From Pilasporangium apinafurcum (taxonomy: Eukaryota > Oomycota > Peronosporomycetes > Pythiales > Pythiaceae): DNA of 64,000 nucleotides. The notes under the pieces were generated by a model, which worked only from the letters and a program-made list of their open reading frames with translations, did not search any database and was not told where the DNA came from. Position 1 is the first letter of the stretch; each line of letters starts with the position of its first letter. Location of the stretch: the NCBI GenBank assembly GCA_001600495.1, contig BCKE01000024.1:132184-196183 (forward strand), read 5' to 3'. Positions 18,541-31,092 of this stretch are shown one piece after another. The position numbers were made by a program, and so were the translations under genes.

Positions 18541-21471
18541 TTACGACATCACCTTCTTACGCTTGCTCTGATCCTCCTTCCCACGCTGCACAGCGGTGAT
18601 GCGGTCGCCTAAACTGAGCGCGATGCCTTGCGTCTTGCTGCGAATGCGAATGTACCCAGCAATCTTGCCCTTATCCTGCTTCTCAACACTCAAATTCACG
18701 AGCGCATCTTCGCCAAAAACGCTTTTGGCGTACAAATTCGCTGCCAAGAAATTTGTATCACCTCCCAAGGACGCCGTGGGCGTGAGGCACCGCATGTTGG
18801 TCTTGTCAACAATGTGCTGCAGAAACTGAAACACATTCGTGATCTCCGTGTTCACGGCGACCTTGTTTTCCCATTCAAACTCGGCCCACATCGCGCGGAA
18901 CTCGGCGTCCGTGCACGTTGCCGGCTGGATGTAGTCCATGATGTCGAGGTGAATATCGTTCAGGTTCACGTACGTCTTTTCAGCACCCGACGTCGAGTCG
19001 TAAACGATCGTGCCAAAAATGTGCCCAGTTTCCGTGGATGAAACCTTGATATTTGCGCGGATCGTGCGTTGATCAAGTGGTCCAATGGTCTGTGGCTGCG
19101 GTCGTTCGACGATCTTCAGGTCACCGATGGTCGAAAGGTCGACTGAGAGGTTGTTGAGTGTCTGGGGGATGCGATTTACTACCAAAATCTCCAGCACAAT
19201 GTCATAATCGTGCACCGTTACGTACGCTTCAGCATACACGGGATCAGCAAACCCCGTGAGCTGATGCACGTGACGCAACTTGCCAGAGTATTCATTTGAA
19301 CCATCCTGTCCCAACGCGCGATTGATATCAGCGCCATCGTCGATATCAATGTCAGTCGACCCTAACGCTTTCTTGCCGCGCAATTGACGGAAACTGATGA
19401 GGTCATCGGCTTGTGTAAGCGGTTCTTCTGGTGCATCTTTCTCTGCTTCAAGAGCTTTCTGCGCATCCAGCAACTCTCGGTACGATTGACGGCATTCTTC
19501 AGTGATGATCTTGTGCGTCGCCTGCGTGCATAGCGGGTCCAACAGCACTCGCACGCACATAAGGATGCGACGCGTTGAGTCTTCGTCAATCTCATGCTTC
19601 GTTTCTTTAGATTCACCATAGGAGATAACGGCACACATATATCGCGTGGATTCGACAACTAGATGCTTCAATGGACCAGATCCAGCAGCAGTTGGATTGC
19701 CGTGTGTGGCGCGCAAGCAAAGCTTCGTCAATGTCGCCGCTACGGACGCTCCTAGGAAGAAATCACCCGCAAGAAGAAGCTTTCGCAGTCCTGGCACGTT
19801 CTCTTCTTCAATAATGGTTGGCTTCTTTACTGAAGAATATGATGTTTCCGTAGCGTAGGTACCGTCAGCCAGGACCACACTCTTAGTCACCGGCTTGGCA
19901 TATGCCGCACCAGTCACTTCCTCTGCTTCAGGGGCAGATGGTGCTTTGAGCATGGCGTCTGTCGCAAATGGCAGATTGCCCAGCGCAGCAAAAATTGTCT
20001 TGGCTGCCTCGATGATGGAAGTGTCGCTATCAACTCCATCGGTCAGGTCCGAAGAGTATTCACCCAGAATCCAGAGCGCAACACGGTACACCTTGGCAAG
20101 TGCAATGTCCGAAAACGACAACAATAATTTCTGCAAAATACTTTCACGCAGGTCTGGATAGGATTCGCACATGGCACGCACAAAGATAATGACGTCCATG
20201 GCACCATCAGAGTTGAGAAATTCCATCAACAAATGCACAACATGGTTGGCAACATCCGGGAATTTGACTGCGCATGAGTGAATGGCCTGGATGAGCAAAT
20301 GTCGGTACTCACCACTTTTTTCAAGCGTCTTGTCCTGGGTTTTCACCACCTCGCGCTTCAAGTGGTTCACGACTTCTTCAATATTGCGCACCGATACAAG
20401 ATCCATTGCGATTTCCAGAACTTTTTTGCAGATATCAATACTGGGCGAGCTGAGCGCACGCATGATGTCCATCAAAATCTCTTGAAGCACCTTCGTGTGG
20501 TGCTTCTTCAAGTCCGCAAGGCGATCCAGCACGATGAGCTTCACGTTATTGTCGCTTTGCGAGTTGAGGAGGCCACAGTACGTTTTGGCAGCCGCGCGCA
20601 CAGCTGTCGGTGCAGAGGAGAGTGTCACGAGCGTCCAGGCAGCTTCGTAGCTCACGGCCGGTGAAGACGAGTTCAGCAATTGGAAAATGCAGCGCACGAA
20701 CCGCGATTTCTGATTCGGGTCTTGGCGACACACCTTGCGCGTCATTTCCAAGATCACGAGCGAAAATCCATCGCCGAATTTTGGCACCTGGTCCATCGTG
20801 TTCATTAAGAAATTGACTGCCATGTCCTGAGCACAGTCAAAGAGCATGAGAAACGCGTTTCGTCGCGCGCCCGCGTCAGTCTCCGTCTGCAGGAACCGGC
20901 CGATGAGTTCCGGTGCATCCGGGATCAACACGTCCCCAAATGTCTTGTACATGGTGTAGACGGTCATGACAGCGTTCTTTCGCACATATGAATGGCGGTG
21001 TTCCAAATTGGCCTTTACCGCGTCTTTCAATGGCTCCAAAATGTCCTTATCCTTGATCTTGCACAAGAACCGCAACATGCATCCACGAATGTACTCGTTC
21101 GGATGATTCAGATCGTTCAACAGTGCATTGCAGACCAAGATCATTTCTGGCAAGAGCTTTGGTGGTGTCTTCGAGTCCGGAGACGTTTGCTCATACTTGG
21201 GGGCGATTTCCCAATACACCATCAGGAGTTTCTTGAGCGTGTGATCGCTCTGAGTGGAGCAGAAACGAATTATATGCATCAGCACTTTAGGGAATTTTTC
21301 ACCCTGTAATAACCCCAAGATCGCATTCTTCACGGCCTTGATCTTGAGTTCCACCTTGGGGGACTCCAATCCTTTCAGAATCTCATCTTGACTTGGGGGG
21401 AGCGCTTTTTCCGCGCCGGTGTTCTGCTGTAGCAACACGGTGCAATAGCGTTCATTCGATACACCTGCCAT
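18541..21471 (-). CDS. COPB1: Coatomer subunit beta (beta-COP)
   Basis: A 976-residue single-exon protein from the ATG at 21471, whose MAGVSNERYCTVLL start fits the family; an in-frame ATG at 21504 would add 11 residues. The N-terminal two thirds are adaptin-like HEAT repeats (KKLLMVYWEIAPKYE, LNHPNEYIRGCMLRFL, HSYVRKNAV). The C-terminal part is the beta-appendage region (GFADPVYAEAYVTVHDYDI; WAEFEWENKVAVNT; RSKTQGIALSLGDRI). Beta-COP is a core subunit of the COPI coat that carries cargo from Golgi to ER and within the Golgi. Full length for the family and no defects seen. It is transcribed divergently from the VMA12-like gene, about 260 bp away. Confidence 0.97.
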   Translation of the reverse strand: MAGVSNERYCTVLLQQNTGAEKALPPSQDEILKGLESPKVELKIKAVKNAILGLLQGEKFPKVLMHIIRFCSTQSDHTLKKLLMVYWEIAPKYEQTSPDSKTPPKLLPEMILVCNALLNDLNHPNEYIRGCMLRFLCKIKDKDILEPLKDAVKANLEHRHSYVRKNAVMTVYTMYKTFGDVLIPDAPELIGRFLQTETDAGARRNAFLMLFDCAQDMAVNFLMNTMDQVPKFGDGFSLVILEMTRKVCRQDPNQKSRFVRCIFQLLNSSSPAVSYEAAWTLVTLSSAPTAVRAAAKTYCGLLNSQSDNNVKLIVLDRLADLKKHHTKVLQEILMDIMRALSSPSIDICKKVLEIAMDLVSVRNIEEVVNHLKREVVKTQDKTLEKSGEYRHLLIQAIHSCAVKFPDVANHVVHLLMEFLNSDGAMDVIIFVRAMCESYPDLRESILQKLLLSFSDIALAKVYRVALWILGEYSSDLTDGVDSDTSIIEAAKTIFAALGNLPFATDAMLKAPSAPEAEEVTGAAYAKPVTKSVVLADGTYATETSYSSVKKPTIIEEENVPGLRKLLLAGDFFLGASVAATLTKLCLRATHGNPTAAGSGPLKHLVVESTRYMCAVISYGESKETKHEIDEDSTRRILMCVRVLLDPLCTQATHKIITEECRQSYRELLDAQKALEAEKDAPEEPLTQADDLISFRQLRGKKALGSTDIDIDDGADINRALGQDGSNEYSGKLRHVHQLTGFADPVYAEAYVTVHDYDIVLEILVVNRIPQTLNNLSVDLSTIGDLKIVERPQPQTIGPLDQRTIRANIKVSSTETGHIFGTIVYDSTSGAEKTYVNLNDIHLDIMDYIQPATCTDAEFRAMWAEFEWENKVAVNTEITNVFQFLQHIVDKTNMRCLTPTASLGGDTNFLAANLYAKSVFGEDALVNLSVEKQDKGKIAGYIRIRSKTQGIALSLGDRITAVQRGKEDQSKRKKVMS

Positions 21472-21734
21472 CGCTTTCTTACCCTCAGTTATGCACACAC
21501 GCACGCAGAGAAAGAGAGATCAAGAGACCGGTCGTCTCCAATGTAGCGCTATAGGCGTGTGGGCTTCCTATGCGATCGCAGCTCCTCAATTGTGCAGTGC
21601 GGGGAGGAAAATCCTCCGGTGGCGTCTATTTATTGGCTAAAATTAAATTTTTGTATTTTAGCAAATCAAAACACTTGGTTCAGCTGAAATTGAAATACTA
21701 ATATTACCTTTAATAGAAGACCCTTGAAACCTGG

Positions 21735-22520
21735 TTGAGAGTGATGATCGCGACTTCAAGCTTCATATATGAAGTGGTAGGGAAGAAGGCAATGGCGACG
21801 ATGTATCATGTGGAAGTGGAGGGCGATGGGGTGCGCGCATTGCGAGCGTATTTGGTGAAACATTTACCACCAGAGATGGAGGGAAAAAACCGAGAATGGC
21901 TCTTATCCGATAATACACCGAATGGGATGACGACGACGGAATTCCGTCGAGCAGTCGAACTGCTTCAAACGTTGCGGCAAACCACGCCTAATACCCCTAC
22001 GCTATCGTCATTTCTTCAAAAGCAAGCGCATGTGAAGCCTATTGCAGAGGTTGACCCATTCACTGTAGCAACGTCGAAAGAACAGGCGATGTATCTCGAG
22101 AAACGACGAGAACAGCTGGTGCGATTGGACGAGGAAAAACGGTATGGACGGCTGGTGAAGAATGTGCAGAAAGAGTCAACCACGGGCGATATCGCGCGCT
22201 TTCAAAAGTCCGTCAAGCAGCATTTGTCCATTGGTGCGAATATGGTGCTCGCGCGTGTGACGGCGTTTGCTGTAGTGTACATGATCGCGCGAACACTCAC
22301 AGAAAGCGAAACAACAGTAAGATTTGTTTGCAACACGCTTTGGGTTTGTGGAGCCGACAGAATTTTACTAATAGCTGTGTATATGTTTTAGCGCATTATT
22401 GCAGGACTAGGCGGCGCTATCGTCATGATGGTAATTGAAATGGTGCTATTTATCACGCGTGCAGCGAAATTCGAAATCATCGAACAAGAACAACTAAATC
22501 AGAAGCGCAGCGTGTTCTGA
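21735..22520 (+). CDS. VMA12/TMEM199-like V-ATPase assembly factor
   Basis: Two exons, 21735-22316 and 22392-22520, with a 75-nt GT-AG intron. The product has 236 residues, or 217 if the ATG at 21792 is used. A charged N-terminal half precedes the segment ARFQKSVKQHLSIGANMVLA and two adjacent hydrophobic helices (AFAVVYMIARTL and IIAGLGGAIVMMVIEMVLFI), with a short lysine/glutamate tail. The pattern R-F-x(n)-N-x(n)-two helices with E before the second helix end is that of the Vma12/TMEM199 family, which helps assemble the V-ATPase Vo sector in the ER. Without the second exon the second helix would be lost, which supports the intron. Confidence 0.7.
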
Positions 22521-23006
22521 TAATAGTGTATTCGAATGGGAGAAATATTCATCGACGAGAAAAAAATAAATGACGTAAAGGTATTGATGACCGTATGTAT
22601 TGCTGTTTATGTGGCGATGACGTGAGGATGGAGCAAAGGATGGTCCATCTGTTTCGTGATACTTTCGGTAAAAGATACCATGGAGCCACACAGAACATTC
22701 CATATCGTTAATTTACCCATAGAAGCGCTCCATCTCTGTCTCCTTCCCATCCAATGCACTTGGAATACGGAAGTTCAGGTCCAAAGATATCCAGATGTGA
22801 TGTTGGTATGATTCGCACCAAACAACTATGCCGTAGTACTTTTCCTGCCAGCTGTTTTGTCCATGCGCGACAGCTAGACACGCCGCGCACCTGACTACAC
22901 CTGCAGGTCCTTTACGAACACAAGAATACAACAAGGGTGCTTCTCACATGCTCATTGTACGAATTCCCACTCAACGACAAAGTTCAATACACCCAAAACA
23001 GCATAA
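22521..23006. other. Intergenic, no gene seen
   Basis: About 485 bp downstream of the VMA12-like gene. Only short open frames without recognisable motifs. Confidence 0.4.
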
Positions 23007-23405
23007 ATGTCGACTCTCACGCTTGCGGTGATAGTGATGGGAGTGATCACCCATACTATTATAATCAGTATGATCAGTTATGAGGTCACAGCGATTGAGG
23101 ACTATCAGTTCCAGTTCCTATCAAACAACCAATCGATGGCAAGTGTCGTGGGTGAAGTGATGGCTGAAAGCGCCGCACCAACCAACGATGATGGAAGTGC
23201 TGTAGCAGAATCAGAGCCAGGAACAGTGGAGAACAGTACGAATGGCTTTGGGCAGATCTCGTATGATAACACCAGTGATTCGTCAATGTCATCGAGTAAG
23301 GGTCGTGAGGAAGCAGAAGATCGGAGGAGGCGAGAAGCTGAGCAAGCAGCAGAAGCGCAGCAACCGAATCTGCGGCTAAAGTTGCGCATGGGAATCGGGA
23401 TCTAA
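23007..23405 (+). CDS. Small hypothetical protein with N-terminal hydrophobic segment
   Basis: A 132-residue frame. Residues 1-24 are hydrophobic (MSTLTLAVIVMGVITHTIII) and could be a signal peptide or anchor. The middle is Ser/Thr/Asn/Glu-rich and disordered-looking. Residues 98-120 are an Arg/Glu/Ala/Gln-rich helix (GREEAEDRRRREAEQAAEAQ). I recognise no family. A downstream frame that opens behind AG dinucleotides near 23550-23565 and runs to 23829 could be a further exon, but I found no good donor. It could be a secreted protein of the pathogen type; the sequence does not prove this. Confidence 0.4.
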   Translation: MSTLTLAVIVMGVITHTIIISMISYEVTAIEDYQFQFLSNNQSMASVVGEVMAESAAPTNDDGSAVAESEPGTVENSTNGFGQISYDNTSDSSMSSSKGREEAEDRRRREAEQAAEAQQPNLRLKLRMGIGI

Positions 23406-24282
23406 AGCTGCTTCAGTCGCAGATAGTGACCCCCTCCTCACACACATAATTTATTATTATCAGTAGACTAATGTAAGCAGAAAGCAAGCAATCTTTCTCG
23501 CTAGTTGGTTTTGGAATGTGCCGTGGAGAGCAAGACGTATGTAGAAAACAAAATGTGAACAGCCAGGTGAAGAATCATATCAACCATTGCTGGGCAGAGT
23601 AATAGCTCCTCATCTCCAGAAAGCCATCTGTGAGTTCAAGCGTCATGTGCACAGTGGCGAGGAAGATGTTGGCGTTTTCATGACAACTTACATCCCACTG
23701 AATAAATCGCAGCACAGCACAATCGATCATTCTTCCTCGGTTTTATTGAGGCAAGATATATCTGATGATACAGAGAGCAATACCACTGGAGCTGGTCATC
23801 ACAAAACTACAGAGAAGCCCATGAAGTGACAGAAGTATAAACTTCATCATCGATCAAGATGCAGCGGTGAATCCCGTTCTTCGCCTTGAACTATGTCTGA
23901 TTCATTGTATTGTAGGCAATTGTCTTGCCCTTAATGTTTGAATATCAGATTTTCATGACTTGCATTTTCGTGGATCTTTGCTCGTAAATGACACTGCAGA
24001 CAGCCTGGTCACGGTACTTTCTTAGCTCATTTCGTTCTCAGGGTATCAGTTTGTTATCTTGTTCAGGTAATTCCTCCTTATTCATTAGAATCCGGGCATC
24101 TTCATCCCAGCATGAAGCTTCTCAGTGAATGGAGCTGCACACCTTCATCCTCAGGCATAAGGTAATAGGCGCTTACTTGCATTGTCTATATCCTGAATAA
24201 AATACCGTCCTCTATTTTAGTTACACTTCCCGTTTTTTGTTGATGCAACACCAACACTCAAACCAATCACGCACGTTGACTA
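23406..24282. other. Mostly noncoding; possible short exon 23563-23829
   Basis: The frame 23563-23829 (QPGEESYQPLLGRVIAP...) is open for about 88 codons and ends in TTEKPMK. It follows possible acceptor AGs but has no identifiable partner exon. The remainder to 24282 shows nothing besides the promoter of the transporter. Confidence 0.3.
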
Positions 24283-25920
24283 ATGTTGGAAGAGCCCCAA
24301 CGTGAAGAGCTACAAAGCGACAGTAGTAGCACAATGGCGGCGACACGTGAGGAAAGGCAGGAACTGCTGCATCTGCGTGCAAATACTAGTGGCAATCTAA
24401 AAAATAACAGTCATCGGGTACCTATTACCACTTCCTACACAACGAAATCACCAGCTGAAAGCAGTTATGGAGGTCCTGAGCGACGCATGTGGATCGGCTT
24501 CAGCATCGTCGGTGGACTCATTTATGGCTACAACGTCAGCCTTGCGGCTTCCTTGCAGTACATCCGCGATGATCTCGATCTGTCGTCTTCACAGGAAGAA
24601 GTTATCAGTGCGACGGCGACGCTCAGTGATGCCATGTCCATGCTCGTTGGCGGGTACTTGGCCGATGCATTCGGTCGGAAACCCACTGCCATGTTTGCGT
24701 GCGTCTGCTCAGTCTTTGGCGCGTTGATGGCGAGTTTTGGTAGCGCCAGCTTCACATGGCTTGTACTGTGGCGATTATGTACGGGTGTGGGCAATGGATT
24801 GTCCATTCTGTTGATCCCAATGTACATCAGTGAGAGTGTGAATGCGGCAAACAGAGGCACGTACCTCACACTTTTCCAACTCGGGTACGTCAATAATGCG
24901 CCAATATGCTCTCTTATGTTCTTCACTTAACTAATATGGCTTTTATGAATGTCGTATGTTTTGAGCAGCGTGAATTCCGGTTGTGCGTTCCCATATCTCT
25001 TCATGATCGTCGTGAACGAGAACTGGCGCGCCTGCCTAGCGTTTGGTAGTCTCCCGGCGCTCTACATCCTCTACAGTTTTCAGTTCATTTTTCCTGAGAG
25101 CATCAAATGGTTGCGATGGAAGGAAAACCCGACAAGCTATAACTTGGAAATCATGGAGGAGGGTGATGGAGACGATGACGAAGAAGAAGACACGGAATTT
25201 GGTATCAAAAAGAAGAATGGGAGTGAAAAGAACTTGTCAACACACCAACCTGTTCCTTCCTCACTCTCTGTCGCTGATATCCCCACGACTCTCAATTCAC
25301 CGCGTCCACATCTTGAACTGCTGATCGGCATTTTGCTCGCCTACGTCAACAACTGCGTCGATGCTTCACTCTTCTATGGCCCGGAGATCATCTCGAAGGC
25401 CATCGCTCACTACACGCGCAGAGACGCCAATATATTCGGCCTCATTTGTTCACTCGTTGCTGTGGGTTCGGTCCTGGTCGCCGCGAAATGTCTCATTGAC
25501 ACATACCCACGCCGCCAACTCTATCTACTTTGCCTCACAGTTGTTTGTGTATGCTTTCTTCTCAGTGGTGTTATCTTTGCCAAGTATTCTACTGAGGATT
25601 TTGCCAACAACGTCGTGGCTTCGACTAGCATAATGGTAACGTTTGCTGTGCTCAACATCTTTGCTGCGATCGGGCCGAGCATCCTTTTCGTTGTTATCCT
25701 CAGCGAACTCTTCCAGGACAGCAGCTATCGTGCTCGATTCATGAGCTACTGCACGTTCACGATGTCGCTCATCTCACTGCTCGTCAACGGCACACTGCTC
25801 ACGCTCTTCGAGACGCTTGGTACCGCCACCACGTTTGTGATGTACGGTATAACCTACGTCGCATGCCTCGTCTTTTTCGCCATATATCTTCCAGAGACCA
25901 AGCAACGACAACTGGTATGA
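24283..25920 (+). CDS. MFS sugar-porter family transporter
   Basis: Two exons, 24283-24884 and 24969-25920, with an 84-nt intron (donor GG|GTACGT, phase 2). The product has 517 residues. A Ser/Thr-rich cytosolic N-terminus of about 65 residues is followed by twelve predicted helices. Sugar-porter marks are GGYLADAFGRKPTAM (loop 2-3), RLCTGVGNGLSILLIPMYIS with SESVNAANRG (helices 4-5), FPESIKWLRW after helix 6, and PETKQRQL after helix 12. The loop between helices 6 and 7 contains an acidic tract coded by GAT/GAA runs (about 25150-25200). Hexose, inositol or similar polyol import by proton symport is likely for the family; the substrate cannot be read from the sequence. Confidence 0.85.
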
Positions 25921-26025
25921 TAAACACATTTGTCAAAACGAAAATTCTGTTTGTTTGTACATGTGGGTAAATACGTCACGACACCAGAGATAGATTACTA
26001 TAAAGAAAAACGCTAGAACGTGTTT

Positions 26026-29000
26026 CTACCGAACGTATTGTGTACTGTTCCCGGTTCTTCGCGTATCAGAGTTGTTGATGGTCCCGTTGATCGTCGTGTT
26101 GCTTCCCTCTAACGCACCAAAACGGGTTACGTAGAGTTCGTTTTCATGCTGCAATCGAATCGACTGGGTCATCAACTCTGTCATGTGATCATTGAGTACC
26201 ATGATCTTTTCCTCTTTCTGCTGAATCAGCGACATCAAGTCTCGTAATCGTCGAGAATGACTGTCATTACTTTTATTGCTTTTATTGCTGCTGTGACTCT
26301 TCCTCTGCGATGGTTCTTGGCTCCGTAAGATGCGGAGTTCATCTTCCTTTTGCATTAGTTGTGCCGTTAAATAGTCGTTCTTGTCAACTATCTTCTTGAT
26401 TTCAGCGCTTGAAAGCTTGCTCTGCTTCTGCTTGGCATTCTCGTCCTTCAGTTCTTGCAACTGCCTCTTTAAGGCTGCGCATTTGTCTGCCCATTCTCGT
26501 TTCGTTCGATCATTCGCATCGTTGAGATGACGATTTTCGAGCACAAGATTCGAAACTTCTTCGCTCATGGCATCGACCTGTGCTTGAAAATCACTCTTAG
26601 CTTGTCCAGATCGCTGTTTCGCACTCAACTCTTCCTCGCGTGCATGCAGAGAACGTCTAAGCTGCTCTAACTGCGATTTGAGGTCATTAATCTGTTGCTC
26701 CTTTCGGTGAATTAGCGAATCTTGACGAGTTTCTCTGTCTTGGTAGCTACGCAAGAGTTTGGATACTTCCAGTAGACCATTTCGAAAGATTTTATCACTT
26801 GCAACAGACTTATCTTTCCCAGTTGACCCCACATCAATGCTCAACTTTTGCATCTCCCGACAAAACAGATCTTGCATTTCCGTAATTTCATCCCTTAGCC
26901 TTTTGACTTGGTTTGTTAAATCTGTTTCTCTCACCAGAATCTGGTCGTACCTCTTCTGCAAAGTGTTCATTCTTGATCGTAACGAGGATTCCTGTTTCGC
27001 CGAGTGAGTCGCCTCACGATGTTCAATAAGATGTAAATGGTTGAGCTGCTCCTCATTTTGCCGTTTCAATATATCCATATCATTGCTCTTTTTGGCTAGC
27101 TCCGCTTTTAGCTGGCAAGATTCTTGATGAGCTGCTTCTTTCAAACGGGTAACCTCTTCATTCTTCGAATTCAATTCGCTTTGATAGTAATTCAATTCGT
27201 CTTCCATTTCTTCGAGCTTCTGGTTCATTTCTTTTTCAGCATTCTCCACTTCTTCCCTCGCACGGCTAATTTCCAAGCTATTTGTCTTGGTAATCCGTTC
27301 GAGCTCGTTAATGGCGTGTGTTTTCTTCGCCACTTCTTCGCGTAGCGCAGCATTTTCAACTTCTACACCTTCACATCGAGTTTGTAGTGAGCGGAATTCT
27401 CGTTCTCTTGTCAGTTTTTCGTGCATAACTCGCTGCTCAGTCGCAGTTTGCAATTCTTTGTCCATTTGAATGGTGCGTTCTAGTTGCTGGATTTTATGTT
27501 CAAACTCACGAATGCGATCGGTTTGATCATTCAGGAACTGAGACTTATTTAGCTCCGCGTCTGCTTGCTTTTGCTTCTCAGCATGAGCTTGGTCCATCAA
27601 ATGGCGAGTCATTTCCTTTTCACGTTCCAATTTAGCCAGAAGCTCTCCATTGTTTTCTTCCAAGTCAGCAATCCTTTCAGATTTCTCATTAAGCTGCACC
27701 GTTACATCTTTCTTAAACTCCTCATGCATAGTTTGCAGTTCTTGGTAGGCATTTTGTGTTTCTTGTGTCTGGTCAGCAGCACTTGCTTGAGCAGCTCGTT
27801 CTTCTTCCAGAAGTGCAATTTCTCGTTCCATTTCTTGCACAGTCTCTTGGTATGAGTCTCTATCACCCTTGACATATTCCAACTCCGATTGCAGTCTATC
27901 ACAAATGCTTGTAAACTCATGCACCTGCTGCTCAAGAGCTAATTTTGTCTCAGCAAGACTTCGGAGCTCATCATTAAATTGATTTTCTTGTGTGTTCAAT
28001 TTTGTTTCAAGTAAGGACTGCACTCGTTGTGCTTTCTCTTGCTCTTCACGAATGCGATGCATCATTTCAGCTTTCATCTGCTGATATTTGGTGGATAAAT
28101 CTTCTTCCATTACCCGTTGGCTTGCACGCAGGTTTTTCACGGTTTCTTCTCGACGTACACTTTCTATGAGGCGCTTCTCATTTTGGTGTGCCTCAAGCTG
28201 CATCTTCAACTGTGTATTCCACCCTTGGAGGTTTTCCACTTCAGATTGCAGCTTATTGCTCCTCTCCTCCAAGCCACGTATCGTCTCCTGGCAGCTTTGC
28301 AGCTGTTGACGCCCATGATTAATTTGCTCGTCACGTTGGAGTAGCTGAGTATTCAGACTTTCTACTTGCATTCGAGCATCTTCGTTTGCCAGTGCAACAG
28401 TTTGATGCTGAGCCTCAAAATTTTCGTTGACTTGAATCAGCTCCTGCATTTTTAATTCAAGTACGCGTTTATCTTTCTCCAAACGAGTTATAATTTGTAA
28501 GCACTCATCCTTTTCAGTGTACACGGACTTGAGTTGGAATTCCAGAGCAGTTTTCTCAGTTGATAGAGCTATCAATTTGCGGTTAAGCTCTTCTTTCTCT
28601 ATTTGAAGAGAACGCGTCGCCATTCGATGAGCACTTTCTTGTTGAACAGACTGAAAATGAACTTGACTTGCTTCATCTAATTTCTCATCCATTTCTTTTC
28701 GCATGGCTTCCATTTGCTGATGCATCTCGTGCTTCTGTTCTTCCAAACGTAATCGTTCTCTGTGCAGCAACTCTTCTGCTTGTTTCACAGGGTCATTATG
28801 AGGCGATAGGTAGTTCTGGATCTGCTCGTTCAAATCGCGATTCTCTTTTTTCAAGACTTCGAGCTCATGCACTCGATAATCTAATTCCCTTCGAAGTGAT
28901 CCATTCTCGCGGTCAAGCTCATGCGCTTTTCCTTGCAGCTGCTCGAACTCCGCAGCAAATTTTGCAGCCTCTTCATCTCTTGCAGCAATCACCTCCTCTG

Positions 29001-31092
29001 ATTGCTGCACAAATGTTTTCTCTTTCGCCTCCAGCGTGGCACGGAGATGCTCATTATCTTGCGTTAATTCATTTAGCTGACCTTCAACTTGACCAACAAA
29101 TTCCATATACTGCGCTTCAAATTCTTCTGATTGCACCTTCATGTCTTCGGCGTGAACTTGATCTTTCTCAGTGAATTCTTTAGCGAGCTGCTCACATTTT
29201 GTTTTCAAATCATTCAATTCTTCCTCCATTTGACATATTTCCTCGCTTTGTTGAGAGCGTTGCCGCTGCTGAAGTTCGTGTTGACTCGTCATGAGACGAT
29301 CAATCTCGGCACTTTTTTGTTCATTGGCATCCTTTAATCTCTCCACTTGCGCGTCCAGATCTGAAATAACTTGGGTTAGGCGTTGTACTTCATGGTGCAT
29401 CTCATCCTCCAGGCGAGCTTTTTCTTGCAAAAAATTGTTCTCCAAATGCTTCATGGCAACAGTTGATTCTTTTTCAGTGTGAATTCGCATGACTTCTATC
29501 TCGTTCGTAAGTTGTTGCTGTCGTTCACCGTCCTGCTGTAGCTGATCTGCTAATTGTTCTCTGTCAGCTTCCAGAGACCGAATATATTCTTGTTGTTTTG
29601 AAAGCTGCTGTTCATAATGTGTTCGCGACGCTTCCAATTCCGTGTGAAGTTTATTCGCCTCGTCTTCTAGTTGCTGGAACTGATTATCACGCTCTTGTTG
29701 GTCTTGCCTTGTTTCGTGTAGGGCATTTTCTAGCTCGCTAGAGTACTTTTCTTGTTCTTCAAATTTCTCTTTCCAAGTAGCAGCAGCTTGCTCCAATTCG
29801 GCGGATTGTTTATGTTGGGCTTCAGCCAATTGACGTAGTTCCTTGATTTGTTGCTCCAAAGACCCCATTGCATTGCGCTGTTGTCCCCATAGCGCTTGTT
29901 CCTGGGCATGCTTCGCATTTTCATGGTCCAGTTGCTCCATTTTCTGCTGTAGTGTCTCACTACCCTTTTGCATGGACTCAAGGAGGGTATTTTTCTGCTG
30001 CAGCTCTTCCTCCAGATTTACTTTGACTTGTCGTAGCTCTGTGATCTCAGTATTCAGTTGCTGGACCTGCAGATTGCCTTGATGCTTCAGCGTTTGAATT
30101 TCTTGGGCTGCTAGTTGATATTGTTCTTCCCATTTTTGTTTCTCCACTTGCCACGACGCTAATTGAAGTTCTTGTTGTCGAATGGTCTACAAAAGACGCG
30201 CAATAAAGAATCCTGTCAATAAAGTTTTCGAAAAGTCAGGAAGGACATCACGGTAGTAAACCTACATTGCCCAGATCTCTCATCACATCCAAGTTTTGCT
30301 GTGCCTCTGAAATGGCCAAGTCCAGTTCTTTTTCCTACATGTCAGGCAAGCCCACAAACAGTCAGTCCATCACTGCAACTCTTCACTCGTGTTCCCTAAG
30401 CAAAGCCAAAAATACGCACCTTCCAGCGATCGATATGCCGCTTCTGAGACTCAATCACCGTGCCCAGTTCCGAAAATCGTTGGATAATCGTCGGCATTAG
30501 TGGATGTTCGCTCTGGTTTTCTTCCTGTTCCTCAACGTATCATTACGAGACAAAACCACCTTAGCTACGCCATTGTCCACAACTCATATATATATACACA
30601 CATACATGTTATACAAATTTTCTTACCAGAAAGTGCAAAAAATCGGCAAAAGACATAATCGCAGCCTTGACTTTGTCAGGTGTATACCGTGCGGGTGATT
30701 CTTCGATCATGGGACTCCTGTTGTTGTTCGCTGGTTTGCGCGCACTCCGCGTCGGTGTCTTGTACGGCGTCTTGATCGACTCTGGGAAACTTTCGTCCGG
30801 TAATAAATTGAAACGATACCCGTCCGAGCGCTTCCGTCTGCGTTGTGTCGACCAAGTCTCCGGCTGATAGAGTTGTATTCATACATACAAAGAAATTAGT
30901 ATTTCTTCAAAAAAAAAATTGCAATGTGTTTTCCCGCGCTTGTTTCTCTTGCACATTTGAAGCTTTTCTTACCGTTTGGCGGCCCGGACGACGCGCGGGC
31001 GTTCGCAGTGGAGTGGCCAGCATCGACGCGTCTTGTTCTGGCGCGGGCATATCCACATCTGCGGTGCCTGACGGCGTGGACAGTTGTGCCAT
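26026..31092 (-). CDS. Giant coiled-coil protein (5 exons)
   Basis: Hand-spliced model: complement of 26026-30186, 30266-30334, 30420-30530, 30627-30863 and 30973-31092. All junctions are phase 0 GT-AG, giving 1565 residues. The first 120 residues are Pro/Arg/Thr-rich with several TP sites (MLATPLRTPARRPG; IKTPYKTPTRSARKP), typical of mitotic-kinase substrates. From about residue 150 to nearly the end it is one long heptad coiled coil rich in Gln, Glu, Lys and Leu. The C terminus ends in a Ser/Asn/Lys segment (KSHSSNKSNKSNDSHS) and a final short helix. No motor, GRIP or kinase domain is seen. It could be a centrosomal, basal-body or Golgi tether protein. The head-to-head arrangement with Tectonic mildly favours a basal-body role. 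Function unassigned. Confidence 0.8.

Noticed and set aside
28668-29174. Open frame of 168 codons antisense to the coiled-coil gene
   Set aside because: The antisense of Gln/Glu/Leu-rich codons gives long hydrophobic spurious frames; the sense gene explains the region.
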